DNA of 64,000 bases, taken from assembly GCF_039534915.1 (NCBI RefSeq), contig NZ_BAAAWE010000001.1, forward strand, positions 2,232,001 to 2,296,000. Reading direction: 5' to 3'. The notes under the pieces were generated by a model. The model did not search any database, had not been told where the DNA came from, and worked only from the letters and a program-made list of their open reading frames with translations. Positions within the stretch are counted from its first letter, which is position 1. Each line of letters opens with the position of its first letter. The stretch comes from Streptomyces roseofulvus (GTDB taxonomy: Bacteria; Actinomycetota; Actinomycetes; Streptomycetales; Streptomycetaceae). A program made the translations under genes and the position numbers. Positions 35,030 through 44,400 of the stretch are shown in pieces.

Positions 35030-35611
35030 TCAGCGCTCCTCGTCCAGCCCGTCGAGGAAGTCGAGCGCGATCGCCCAGGTCCGCTCCGCGGCCTCGGCGT
35101 CCCAGTCCGGCAGCTCCGGGTCCGTGTACACGTGGCCGGCGCCCCGGTACCGGTAGATCTCCACGTCCGCCCCGGCCTTCCGCATCTGGAGGTACCAGGC
35201 GGACAGCCAGTCGTCCGTCTCGAACGGGTCGGGCTCGGCCACGTGCAGCTGGACCGGAAGCTCGTCCACCGACGCGTTCGGCGCCAGGTCCGAGGTGCCG
35301 TGGAGGAGCAGCAGCCCGCGCGCCTTCTCGTCGCCGAGCGCCAGGGTCTGCGCCACCGAGGCCCCGAAGGAGAAGCCGGCGTAGACGAGCCCGCGCTCCG
35401 AGTAGGGGGCCGCGGCGAGCACCGCGCGCTTCAGCAGCTCGTCCGAGCCGATCTCGTCCTTCTTCGCCGTGGCCGCCTCCACCGAGTCGGTGGTCCAGCC
35501 GTCGAAGAGGTCCGGCACCCACACCTGGTGGCCGGCGGCCCGAAGCCGGTCGGCGGCGGCCTCCACGGCCGGGCGCTTCCCGTACACCGAGTGGAAAAGC
35601 ATGATGTCCAT
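35030..35611 (-). CDS. Dienelactone-hydrolase-like alpha/beta hydrolase
   Basis: The product is 193 aa, the size of small DLH-family hydrolases. The nucleophile elbow is GFSFGASVA, with Ser where classical DLH enzymes have Cys; a later Asp segment HVAEPDPFETDDW and the His in YRGAGHVYTDPE complete a plausible triad. The substrate is unknown. The ATG start at MDIMLFHSVYG fits the family. It converges with the metalloprotease and follows the antiporter on the same strand by 47 bases, with its own short spacer. Confidence 0.85.
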   Translation of the reverse strand: MDIMLFHSVYGKRPAVEAAADRLRAAGHQVWVPDLFDGWTTDSVEAATAKKDEIGSDELLKRAVLAAAPYSERGLVYAGFSFGASVAQTLALGDEKARGLLLLHGTSDLAPNASVDELPVQLHVAEPDPFETDDWLSAWYLQMRKAGADVEIYRYRGAGHVYTDPELPDWDAEAAERTWAIALDFLDGLDEER

Positions 35612-35658
35612 CCCGCCATCCTGCCACCCGCCCCCGTCAGGCCGCAGGAACCCCCAGG

Positions 35659-37245
35659 TCAGCGCAGTGAGCGCACGTCCAGCCGGCGCAGCACCCGGTC
35701 CACCACCTCGGGGTCGGCGCCCGGCTCGCTGCGCGCGGAGAGGACGGCGTGCCGGGCGGCGGACATCAGCTCCCGCTGGATCGACTGGAGCTTCCTCACC
35801 CGCTCGGCCCGCTCCGTGAAGGCGGCCCGCCGCTCGTCGTCCACCATGTCCGGGCTGATCCGCGCCCCGATGTCGAAGGCCCCGCGCTGGAGCCGTTCGG
35901 CGAGCTCCTCGGGCAGTTCCTCGACCTCCTCGATCTCCTTCAGGCGCCGTTTGGCGGCCTTCGCGGCCCGCACGGCCAGCTCCCGCTCGAAGGCCCGCTC
36001 GGCGTCCGCGTCGGCCCTCACCCCGAGCCGGCGCACCAGCCAGGGCAGGGTGAGCCCCTGGACGACCAGCGTCGCCATGATCACGCAGAAGGCCAGGAAG
36101 ACCAGCTCGTCCCGGCCGGGGAAGGGCGAACCGTCCTCGGTGGTCCGCGGGATGGCCAGGGCCAGCGCCACCGAGGCCACCCCGCGCATCCCGGACCACC
36201 ACATGACGACCGTCTCCCGCCAGCTCATCGGGATCTCCTCGGCCACGTCCGCGCGGTCGTGCAGCCGCTTCGCCAGCCAGGTGGCGGGCAGCAGCCACAG
36301 CAGCCGGACCCCGACGACCACGGCGACGATCACGGCGCCCCAGCCGAGCATCTCGCCGGCCCGGCCCTCCGCGACGCCGAAGACATGGATCAGTTCGAGG
36401 CCGATGAGGCCGAAGGCGATGCCGGTGACGAGGGTGTCGACCACCTCCCAGAAGGTCTGCCCGGCGAGCCGCCCCATCACGTCGTCGGCGTCGACCGCGT
36501 ACTCGGCGAGGAAGAGCGCGGTGACGAGGACCGCGAGCACCCCGGAGCCGTGCAGCTCCTCGGCGACCACGTAGGAGACGAAGGGGACGAGGAGGGTGAG
36601 GCCGGTCTGGAGGGTGGCGTCGCCGAGGAAGCTCATCAGCCGGTTGGTGACCCAGCCGAGCAGCAGGCCGACGGCGACCGCGACGACCGCCGACAGGACC
36701 AGCTCGCCGAGCGCCTCCGGCCAGGAGAACTCGCCGCTCACCACCGCCGCGATCGCCACGTGGTAGAGCACGATCGCGGTGACGTCGTTGAAGAGCCCCT
36801 CCCCCTCCAGGATCGACACCAGCCGCCGGGGCAGCCCGAGCGAGCCGGCCACGGCGGTCGCCGCGACCGGGTCGGGCGGGGCGACCAGGGCGCCGAGCGC
36901 GAGCGCGGCGGCCAGCGGGATGCCGGGGACCAGCACGTCCGCGACCGCGCCGACGGCGGCCGTGGTGACGAAGACCAGGGCGACGGCGAGCAGGAAGATC
37001 GGCCGCCGGTTGGCCGCGAACTGCCGCCAGGAGGTGCGCTGCACGGAGGCGTAGAGGAGCGGCGGCAGCACCAGCGGGAGGATGAACTCGGGCGGGATGT
37101 CGACGTTCGGCACGAACGGCAGGAGGGCCAGCACGATCCCGAGGAGCGTCATCAGGACGGGCGCGGGCAGTCCCAGCCGGTCGCCGAGAGGCACGGTGAG
37201 CACCGCCCCGAGCAGCAGCAAGAACAGCAGGGCGAGCTGGTCCAC
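35659..37245 (-). CDS. Na+/H+ antiporter (CPA1 family)
   Basis: The product is 528 aa with about 12 membrane helices (residues 1-410), then a cytoplasmic tail of about 115 residues rich in Arg, Glu and Ala, probably coiled coil. CPA1 hallmarks are ALVAPPDPVAATAV, where the ND/DP-type acidic pair of the transport site sits, EGEGLFNDVTAIVLY and the SGMRGVASVALALAIP helix. It exchanges Na+ or K+ for protons across the plasma membrane, serving pH and salt balance. The start is GTG. The tail probably senses pH or binds a regulator. Confidence 0.9.
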   Translation of the reverse strand: MDQLALLFLLLLGAVLTVPLGDRLGLPAPVLMTLLGIVLALLPFVPNVDIPPEFILPLVLPPLLYASVQRTSWRQFAANRRPIFLLAVALVFVTTAAVGAVADVLVPGIPLAAALALGALVAPPDPVAATAVAGSLGLPRRLVSILEGEGLFNDVTAIVLYHVAIAAVVSGEFSWPEALGELVLSAVVAVAVGLLLGWVTNRLMSFLGDATLQTGLTLLVPFVSYVVAEELHGSGVLAVLVTALFLAEYAVDADDVMGRLAGQTFWEVVDTLVTGIAFGLIGLELIHVFGVAEGRAGEMLGWGAVIVAVVVGVRLLWLLPATWLAKRLHDRADVAEEIPMSWRETVVMWWSGMRGVASVALALAIPRTTEDGSPFPGRDELVFLAFCVIMATLVVQGLTLPWLVRRLGVRADADAERAFERELAVRAAKAAKRRLKEIEEVEELPEELAERLQRGAFDIGARISPDMVDDERRAAFTERAERVRKLQSIQRELMSAARHAVLSARSEPGADPEVVDRVLRRLDVRSLR

Positions 37246-37321
37246 GGAGTCCCCTAGAGCCGGTCGATGATCGAGGCCCTATCATAAAAGGGACATTCCG
37301 ACCAGCCGTGAGGAGGGAGTC

Positions 37322-37510
37322 ATGCTGAAGCAGTCCCTCGGGCGCCGCGCCGCGGCCCTCGTGCTCGCGGTCGCGGGCGTGCTGGGCGCCGGTTCGGCCG
37401 CGCTGGCGGCACCTCACCCGCCCACCGACGGCGGAAACGGTGGAGGCCAGAGCGGCCAGTGCACCGGACCCGTCACCGAGCGGCCGCACGGCTGCCACAC
37501 CTGGAAGTAG
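37322..37510 (+). CDS. Tiny secreted peptide with two cysteines, unknown function
   Basis: The product is 62 aa. A clean signal peptide (RRAAALVLAVAGVLGAGSAA, then LAAPHP) would be cut near residue 29, leaving a mature peptide of about 33 residues. That peptide is Gly/Pro/His-rich, with two Cys (CTGPVTERPHGC) that could form one disulfide loop of ten residues. The strong AGGAGGGAG ribosome site and an AT-rich stretch (TATCATAAAA at about 37280) upstream suggest it is expressed. It resembles no chaplin, lantibiotic or SapB pattern I know. Small secreted peptides like this may act in signalling or surface chemistry. Confidence 0.7.
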   Translation: MLKQSLGRRAAALVLAVAGVLGAGSAALAAPHPPTDGGNGGGQSGQCTGPVTERPHGCHTWK

Positions 37511-37565
37511 CCGCCGCCTCGACACCACGCCCGGGCGCGCCACGAACCGCCCCGGGAAACGGCAA

Positions 37566-37590
37566 GGGCCTGTCCCACCGGACCAGGCCC
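37566..37590. terminator. Hairpin between the secreted peptide and the GNAT gene
   Basis: GGGCCTGTCC pairs with GGACCAGGCCC with one bulged base and a CACC loop. It lies in the 116-base gap between two convergent stops and can serve both. Confidence 0.65.
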
Positions 37591-37626
37591 TCACTCGTGT
37601 CCGGAACCGCGTCCGGGGCACCGCTC

Positions 37627-38094
37627 CTAGAGCGCCCGACGCATCGCCCGGTGCGGGATCCCCGCGTCGGGGAACTCCCCGCCGTACGCCGCGTAGCCCA
37701 GCCGCTCGTAGAAGCCGAGGGCCCGGGTCTGGGCGTGCAGGTCGACGGCGGTCAGGCCGCGCTCGCGGGCCGCGTCCTCGATCGCCCGGACCAGCGCCGC
37801 GCCGATCCCGAGGCCGCGCGCCGCCCCGGCGACCGCGAGCCGGCCGAGCGAGCCCACGGAGGCGTCCCCGCCGGTCTTCCCTGCGGCGTCGGCCCCGTGC
37901 AGGAGCCGGCCGGTGCCCAGCGGCAGCCCGTCCGCCCGGACCGCGAGGACGTGCACGGCGGTGGCGTCGTACGCGTCGTACTCCAGCTCCGCCGGGACGC
38001 CCTGCTCCTCGACGAAGACCGCGCGGCGGACCGCGAAGCACGCCTCCAGATCGGCCTCGCCGACGGCCTCGCGGACCGCGTAGGCCTCGCTCAC
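37627..38094 (-). CDS. GNAT family N-acetyltransferase
   Basis: The product is 155 aa, an ElaA-like GNAT. The acetyl-CoA loop is [18 protein letters not shown], and the C-terminal [18 protein letters not shown] is the typical ElaA ending, where the product fold closes. [14 protein letters not shown] in the first half is also ElaA-like. The substrate is unknown. The GTG start overlaps the stop of the pseudouridine synthase gene (GTGA), so it is translationally coupled to it. Confidence 0.9.
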   Translation of the reverse strand: MSEAYAVREAVGEADLEACFAVRRAVFVEEQGVPAELEYDAYDATAVHVLAVRADGLPLGTGRLLHGADAAGKTGGDASVGSLGRLAVAGAARGLGIGAALVRAIEDAARERGLTAVDLHAQTRALGFYERLGYAAYGGEFPDAGIPHRAMRRAL

Positions 38095-39032
38095 CGGCTC
38101 TCCGCCTCGATGCGGTCGAGCGCGGTCTGGAGGTCGGCCGGGTAGGTGGAGGCGAACTCGACCCACTTCCCGTCGCCCGGGTGCTCGAAGCCGAGCCGGA
38201 CCGCGTGCAGCCACTGGCGGGTCAGCCCGAGCCGCTTGGCCATGGTCGGGTCGGCGCCGTAGGTGAGGTCGCCGACGCAGGGGTGGCGGTGGGCCGACAT
38301 GTGCACCCGGATCTGGTGGGTGCGGCCGGTCTCCAGCTTGATGTCGAGCAGCGAGGCCGCCCGGTACGCCTCGATCAGGTCGTAGTGGGTGACGGACGGC
38401 TTGCCGTCGGCGGTCACGGCCCACTTGTAGTCGTGGTTCGGGTGCCGGCCGATCGGCGCGTCGATGGTGCCGCTCAGCGGGTCCGGGTGGCCCTGGACCA
38501 GCGCGTGGTAGCGCTTGTCGACCGTGCGCTCCTTGAACTGGCGCTTGAGCGAGGTGTACGCGTACTCCGACTTGGCGACGACCATCAGACCGGAGGTGCC
38601 GACGTCGAGGCGGTGCACGATGCCCTGGCGCTCGGCGGCGCCGGAGGTGGAGATCCGGTAGCCGGCGGCGGCGAGGCCGCCGATCACGGTGGTGCCGGTC
38701 CAGCCGGGGCTGGGGTGCGCGGCGACCCCGATCGGCTTCATGATCACCACGATGTCGTCGTCGTCGTGGACGATCTCCATACCCTCCACGGGCTCGGCGA
38801 CGATCTGCACGGGCGCGGGGGCGCCCGGCATCTCGACCTCCAGCCACGCGCCGCCGCTCACCCGCTCGGACTTGCCGACGACGGCGCCGTCGACCTGGAC
38901 CTTCCCCGCCGCGGCGAGCTCGGCCGCCTTCGTACGGGAGAACCCGAACATACGGGCGATGGCGGCGTCGACGCGCTCGCCCTCCAGGCCATCGGGAACG
39001 GGCAGGGTGCGGATCTCGGGACTCGTGCTCAC
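38091..39032 (-). CDS. RluA-family 23S rRNA pseudouridine synthase
   Basis: The product is 313 aa: an S4 RNA-binding domain (about 15-75, with [20 protein letters not shown]) and a pseudouridine synthase domain with the catalytic Asp in [17 protein letters not shown], plus [10 protein letters not shown]. This is the RluD-like subclass that modifies helix 69 of 23S rRNA, though the exact target is inferred. The start is GTG. It follows lspA by 43 bases on the same strand, the usual lspA-rluD pairing. Confidence 0.93.
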   Translation of the reverse strand: MSTSPEIRTLPVPDGLEGERVDAAIARMFGFSRTKAAELAAAGKVQVDGAVVGKSERVSGGAWLEVEMPGAPAPVQIVAEPVEGMEIVHDDDDIVVIMKPIGVAAHPSPGWTGTTVIGGLAAAGYRISTSGAAERQGIVHRLDVGTSGLMVVAKSEYAYTSLKRQFKERTVDKRYHALVQGHPDPLSGTIDAPIGRHPNHDYKWAVTADGKPSVTHYDLIEAYRAASLLDIKLETGRTHQIRVHMSAHRHPCVGDLTYGADPTMAKRLGLTRQWLHAVRLGFEHPGDGKWVEFASTYPADLQTALDRIEAESR

Positions 39033-39075
39033 CCGTCGAGTATGCCTTGTGCCGGGAGTGCTCGGTCCTGCCCGC

Positions 39076-39654
39076 TCAGTCCTTGTGGACGGTGCCGTCC
39101 GGGTCGAGGCCCCGGAAGGACAGGATGACGATCAGGATGCCGCCGCAGACGATCGCCGAGTCGGCGAGGTTGAACACGGCGAAGTGGGCCGGGGCGATGA
39201 AGTCCACCACCGCGCCCTCGAAGGCCCCCGGCGAGCGGAACAGCCGGTCGGTGAGATTGCCCAGCGCGCCGCCGAGCAGCAGGCCCAGCGCGATCGCCCA
39301 GGGCAGGCTGTAGAGCTTGCGCGCCAGCCGGATGATCACCACGATGACGGCCGCCGCGATGCAGGTGAAGACGATGGTGAACGCCTCGCCCATGCCGAAG
39401 GCCGCGCCCGGGTTCCGGATCGCCTCGAAGCGGAGCAGATCGCCGATGACCTTGATCGGCTCACGGCCCTCCAGCTTCTCCACCACGACGATCTTGCTGC
39501 CGAGGTCGATCAGATAGGCGAGGACGGCCACCACGAAGAGCGCGACGATCCGCCGCCTGCCCCTCGGAGCCCCCTCGGGCCGCTCCTCCGGGGCGGCCGA
39601 GTCCTCGGCCCCTGCTGAATCCGGCGTACCGATGACGCTCTCCGCCTCTGCCAC
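39076..39654 (-). CDS. lspA: Signal peptidase II
   Basis: The product is 192 aa with a polar acidic start of about 35 residues and four membrane helices. The two catalytic Asp lie in [20 protein letters not shown] and [16 protein letters not shown], and [10 protein letters not shown] is the conserved loop between helices. It cleaves the signal peptide of lipoproteins after Lgt has lipidated the Cys. The GTG start at [12 protein letters not shown] is taken because codons upstream are shadow sequence. Confidence 0.94.
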   Translation of the reverse strand: MAEAESVIGTPDSAGAEDSAAPEERPEGAPRGRRRIVALFVVAVLAYLIDLGSKIVVVEKLEGREPIKVIGDLLRFEAIRNPGAAFGMGEAFTIVFTCIAAAVIVVIIRLARKLYSLPWAIALGLLLGGALGNLTDRLFRSPGAFEGAVVDFIAPAHFAVFNLADSAIVCGGILIVILSFRGLDPDGTVHKD

Positions 39655-39842
39655 GTGAGTGAGTCCCTCGAACCTCGTTGCCTGACCGTGCACCGAGGGT
39701 ACGGCACAGGCGTGCGAGACCGGCAGTCCGTACCGCCGCCCCGCGCGCGCCGGGCCAGGGCCTTTCCGCCCCTTCGCGCCGGATCGGACCGGGTCGTCCG
39801 CCGGGTGCGGCCGCGGCGGCGCCACCGCACCCGGGAGACGGA

Positions 39843-40895
39843 CTAGCCGCGACGCTCCTGCTTCTGCTTGTCCTCCACGCAGAGGGTGGCGCGCGGGAAG
39901 GCCTGCATGCGGGCCTTGCCGATGGGCTTGCCGCAGACCTCGCAGAGGCCGTACGTGCCCGCGTCCAGCCGCTCCAGGGCGTGTTCGGACTGCTCCAGCA
40001 TCTCCCGGGCGTTCGCCGCCAGGGCCAGCTCGTGCTCGCGGGTGATGTTCTTGGTGCCGGTGTCCGCCTCGTCCTGGCCGGCGCCGTCCCCGGAGTCCCG
40101 CATCAGACCGGTCAGCTCCTCCTGGGAGTGCGCCAGCTCGCTGCGCAGCCGCAGCACCTCGGCCTGGAGCTCGCTGCGGGCCTCGGCGACCTCCTCCGGC
40201 GTCCACGGGTCCTCGCCGGGCCGTACCGCGAGCTCCCCGGTCCGTGCCGGGGGCACGGCCGCCTCGTCGTCGGCGGTCGTGACGCCACCCGCGGTCTTCT
40301 TCGCTGCCACCGTCCTGGCTCCTGTCTGCTTCTTCGCGGCGGCCTTCCGGCCGACGGCCTTCTTCACGGACTTCTTCTCCCCCTCCGGAGCCCCCTGGAC
40401 CCCGCCCCCGCCCCCGTCGGCGCCTCCGGCCTCCCCGGCCGGCCCCTTCCCGGCCACCGCCTTCCTCGCGGCCGCCTTCCTCGCCGGGGCCTTCTCGGCT
40501 CCGGCATCGGCGGCGGCCGTCTCCTCTGCGGCGTTCTTCCTCCCCGCGGACTTCTCGACGGCGGCCTTCTTCGCCGCCGCCTTCTTGGCGACGGCCTTCT
40601 TCGCCGCCGCCTTCTTGGCGACGGCCTTCTTCGCGGCGGTCTTCTCGGCGGCCGTCTTCTTCGCGGTCGGCGCCGCCGCGGGGGCGGACGCGGCGGCCGG
40701 GGCGTCCGCCGCCTCGTCCGCGGACGCCTCCCGCGCGGAGGTCCGCCGCGCCGCCTTGCGCGCCGGGGCCGGGGCCGCCGTCCGCCGCTTGCCGGCCGCG
40801 CCCTCCGGGGCCCCGGGGTCGCCCGGGGAACCGGCGGACCCGGGGTCCCCGGCGGCGGCCGGGGACTGCTTCGCGGCGGTCTTCTTCGCCACCAT
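39843..40895 (-). CDS. DksA/TraR-type zinc-finger protein with histone-H1-like N-terminal tail
   Basis: The product is 350 aa. The first 200 residues are Lys/Ala/Pro-rich like histone H1, with [20 protein letters not shown] near 85-105 and several runs of AKK, and should bind DNA. The C-terminal 120 residues are a DksA/TraR domain: a coiled coil ([20 protein letters not shown]) and a zinc finger. C318, C321 and C339 are present, but the fourth position is D342 (LCVEDKQKQ), so the finger keeps three Cys and one Asp. DksA proteins bind RNA polymerase in the secondary channel. ATG start. The tail-finger fusion is known in Streptomyces. Confidence 0.88.
   Translation of the reverse strand: MVAKKTAAKQSPAAAGDPGSAGSPGDPGAPEGAAGKRRTAAPAPARKAARRTSAREASADEAADAPAAASAPAAAPTAKKTAAEKTAAKKAVAKKAAAKKAVAKKAAAKKAAVEKSAGRKNAAEETAAADAGAEKAPARKAAARKAVAGKGPAGEAGGADGGGGGVQGAPEGEKKSVKKAVGRKAAAKKQTGARTVAAKKTAGGVTTADDEAAVPPARTGELAVRPGEDPWTPEEVAEARSELQAEVLRLRSELAHSQEELTGLMRDSGDGAGQDEADTGTKNITREHELALAANAREMLEQSEHALERLDAGTYGLCEVCGKPIGKARMQAFPRATLCVEDKQKQERRG
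40561..40650 (-). repeat. Tandem 30-bp repeat in the H1-like tail of the DksA-like gene
   Basis: A 30-base unit that encodes [10 protein letters not shown] is repeated at 40561-40590 and 40591-40620 with one base difference, and a degenerate third copy follows. This makes the Lys/Ala tail a slippage-prone, length-variable region. Confidence 0.85.
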
Positions 40896-41156
40896 GTCGC
40901 GGCCCCTTCACATTTTGTGATCTTGCTCGCGCATCGTGCTGGGACGATAAATCGGCCCAAGGCGCGCGGCAACGGGGCACGCCGCCCATTCCGCCCGCCC
41001 CGCGGCCCCCGGCGCGCACCCGTCGGAAGAGGTGCCCAACTCCCCGCCGGGTTATCCGCCCGGCGGCTCCCCCACATGGCCCCCGGGAACCCCGGACCGC
41101 CCCCTGTGCCATTCGGGTCACCGGCAATCCGGTCGGCCCGGTGCCCCCGCGCCCCG

Positions 41157-41162
41157 TACACT
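41157..41162 (+). promoter_or_regulatory. Candidate -10 element of the ileS T-box transcript (TACACT)
   Basis: TACACT matches TANNNT and lies about 23 bases upstream of the first T-box stem. I see no convincing -35. The 5' part of the 269-base stretch 40896-41164 between the DksA-like gene and the T-box holds no gene and no other clear signal. Confidence 0.35.
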
Positions 41163-41164
41163 GG

Positions 41165-41455
41165 CCTCAGCGAGAGGCGTCGATGGGGACCAGTAGCGTC
41201 GTACGCGAGCCATGAGCGACCCGGGGACGGTGAGAGCCCGGGGGCGAGCCCGATGCGAAGCATCACCCCGGAGCTGCCGGAAGAAAGCCGCGTGGACGAG
41301 TGCCACGAAGCGCGGTGACTAGACCCGGTGTCGCGACCCCAATGAGGGGGCTTCGGACGGTCACGTCCGGGGCCAAGGAGGGTGGTACCGCGGGAGCACG
41401 GCTCTCGTCCCTCCGACGGAAGCAGGAAATGTCCGTCCGGAGGAGAGTCCGCCGC
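41165..41455 (+). ncRNA. T-box riboswitch controlling ileS translation (tRNA-Ile sensing)
   Basis: The T-box signature AAGGAGGGTGGTACCGCGGG lies at 41375-41394, with TGGT (41383-41386) ready to pair with the 3' ACCA of uncharged tRNA-Ile. Upstream, GGGG (41185-41188) pairs with CCCC (41266-41269) to close a short Stem I whose internal loop has AGTA (41192-41195) on one side and the ATC isoleucine specifier (41262-41264) on the other. A stem CGGACG/CGTCCG (41354-41369) precedes the T-box. Downstream, CTCTCGTCCCTCCGACGG (about 41402-41419) can mask the ribosome site GGAGGAG (41439-41445), so control is by translation, as in other actinobacterial ileS genes. Confidence 0.92.
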
Positions 41456-44400
41456 ATGACCACGCCGCAGTACCGCCAGGTGCCCGCCCAGGTCGACCTG
41501 TCCGCGCTCGAGCACGCCGTGCTCGACTTCTGGCAGGAGAACAAGGTCTTCGCCAAGACCCTGGAGCAGTCCGAGGGCCGCCCCGAGTGGGTCTTCTACG
41601 AGGGCCCGCCGACCGCCAACGGCATGCCCGGCGCCCACCACATCGAGGCCCGCGTCTTCAAGGACGTCTTCCCGCGCTTCCGCACCATGCGCGGCTACCA
41701 CGTGGCCCGCAAGGCCGGCTGGGACTGCCACGGCCTCCCGGTGGAGCTCGCCGTCGAGAAGGAGCTCGGCTTCTCCGGCAAGAAGGACATCGAGGAATAC
41801 GGCATCGCGGAGTTCAACGCGAAGTGCCGCGAGTCGGTGACCCGCCACACCGACGCCTTCGCCGAGCTCACGACCCGCATGGGCTACTGGGTCGACCTGG
41901 ACGACGCCTACCGCACCATGGACCCCTCGTACATCGAGTCGGTCTGGTGGTCGCTCAAGCAGATCTTCGACAAGGGCCTGCTCGTCCAGGACCACCGCGT
42001 CGCCCCCTGGTGCCCCCGCTGCGGCACCGGCCTCTCCGACCACGAGCTCGCCCAGGGCTACGAGACGGTCGTCGACCCCTCCGTCTTCGTCCGCTTCCCG
42101 CTGACCTCCGGCCCGCTCGCCGGCAAGGCCGCGCTCCTCGTCTGGACGACCACCCCGTGGACCCTGGTGTCCAACACGGCCGTCGCCGCCCACCCCGAGG
42201 TCACCTACGTCGTCGCCACCGACGGCGACGAGCGCCTGGTCGTCGCCGAGCCGCTGCTCGACAAGGCCCTCGGCGAGGGCTGGGTCACCACCGGCGAGTC
42301 CTTCACCGGCAAGGACATGGAGCGCTGGACGTACGACCGGCCCTTCGAGCTCGTCGAGTTCCCCTCCGAGGCCCACTACGTCGTCAACGCCGACTACGTC
42401 ACCACCGAGGACGGCACCGGCCTCGTCCACCAGTCCCCCGCCTTCGGCGAGGACGACCTCAAGGTCTGCCGCGCCTACGGCCTGCCGGTCGTGAACCCGG
42501 TCCGGCCCGACGGCACCTTCGAGGAGGACCTGCCGCTGGTCGGCGGCGTCTTCTTCAAGAAGGCCGACGAGGCGCTCACCGCCGACCTCGACGCGCGCGG
42601 CCTGCTCTACAGGCACGTGCCCTACGAGCACAGCTACCCGCACTGCTGGCGCTGCCACACGGCCCTGCTCTACTACGCGCAGCCGTCCTGGTACATCCGG
42701 ACGACCGCCGTCAAGGACCGCCTGCTCGAGGAGAACGAGAACACCAACTGGTTCCCGGACTCCGTCAAGCACGGCCGCTTCGGCGACTGGCTGAACAACA
42801 ACATCGACTGGGCGCTCTCCCGCAACCGCTACTGGGGCACCCCGCTGCCGATCTGGCGCTGCGAGGAGGGCCACCTCACCTGCGTCGGCTCCCGCGCCGA
42901 GCTGACCGAGCTGACCGGCACCGACCAGTCCGCGCTCGACCCGCACCGCCCGTACATCGACGACGTCACCTTCGCGTGCCCGGCCGAGGGCTGCTCCCTC
43001 GAAGCCGTCCGCGTCCCCGAGGTCATCGACGCCTGGTACGACTCGGGCTCCATGCCCTTCGCCCAGTACGGCTACCCGTACCAGAACAAGGAGCTGTTCG
43101 AGAGCCGCTACCCGGCCCAGTTCATCTCCGAGGCCATCGACCAGACCCGTGGCTGGTTCTACACGCTGATGGCCGTCGGCACCCTGGTCTTCGACAAGTC
43201 CTCGTACGAGAACGTGGTCTGCCTCGGCCACATCCTCGCCGAGGACGGCCGCAAGATGTCCAAGCACCTCGGCAACATCCTCCAGCCGATCCCGCTGATG
43301 GACCAGCACGGCGCCGACGCCGTCCGCTGGTTCATGGCGGCCGGCGGCTCCCCCTGGGCGGCCCGCCGCGTCGGCCACGGCACCATCCAGGAGGTCGTCC
43401 GCAAGACCCTCCTCACGTACTGGAACACGGTCGCCTTCCAGGCCCTGTACGCCCGTACGTCCGGCTGGGCGCCGTCCGCCGCCGACCCGGCCCCGGCCGA
43501 CCGGTCCGTCCTCGACAGGTGGCTGCTCTCCGAGCTGAACACGCTCGTCGCCGAGGCCACCGAGGCGATGGAGGCGTACGACACCCAGCGCACCGGCAAG
43601 CTCCTCTCCGCCTTCGTCGACGACCTCTCCAACTGGTACGTGCGCCGCTCCCGCCGCCGCTTCTGGCAGGGCGACAAGGGCGCGCTGCGGACCCTCCACG
43701 AGGTCGTCGAGACGGTCACCCGGCTGATGGCCCCGCTGACCCCTTTCATCACCGAGCGGGTCTGGCAGGACCTGGTCGTCCCGGTCACCCCGGACGCCCC
43801 CGAGTCGGTCCACCTGTCCAGCTGGCCGGAGGCCGACGCCGCCCTCATCGACGGCACCCTCTCCGAGCAGATGACCCTCGTCCGCCGGCTCGTCGAGCTC
43901 GGCCGCGCCACCCGCGCCGAGTCCGGCGTGAAGACCCGCCAGCCGCTCTCCCGCGCGCTGGTCGCGGCGAACGGCTTCGCGGCGCTCTCCCCGGAGCTCC
44001 AGGCGCAGATCACGGAGGAGCTGAACGTCTCCTCCCTCGCATCCCTCTCCGACGTCGGCGGCAGCCTGGTCGACACCACCGCCAAGGCGAACTTCCGCGC
44101 CCTCGGCAAGCGCTTCGGCAAGGGCGTCCAGGACGTCGCCAAGGCCGTGGCCGCGGCCGACGCCGCGGCGCTGGCGCTGGCCCTGCGCGACGGCGAGGCT
44201 CCCCTGGAGGTGAACGGCGAGACGATCACCGTCACCCCCGAGGAGATCATCATCACGGAGACCCCGCGCGAGGGCTGGTCGGTCGCCTCCGACGCCGGCG
44301 CGACGGTCGCCCTGGACCTGGAGATCACCCCCGAGCTGCGCCGCGCCGGCCTGGCCCGGGACGCGATCCGCCTGATCCAGGAGGCCCGCAAGAACAGCGG

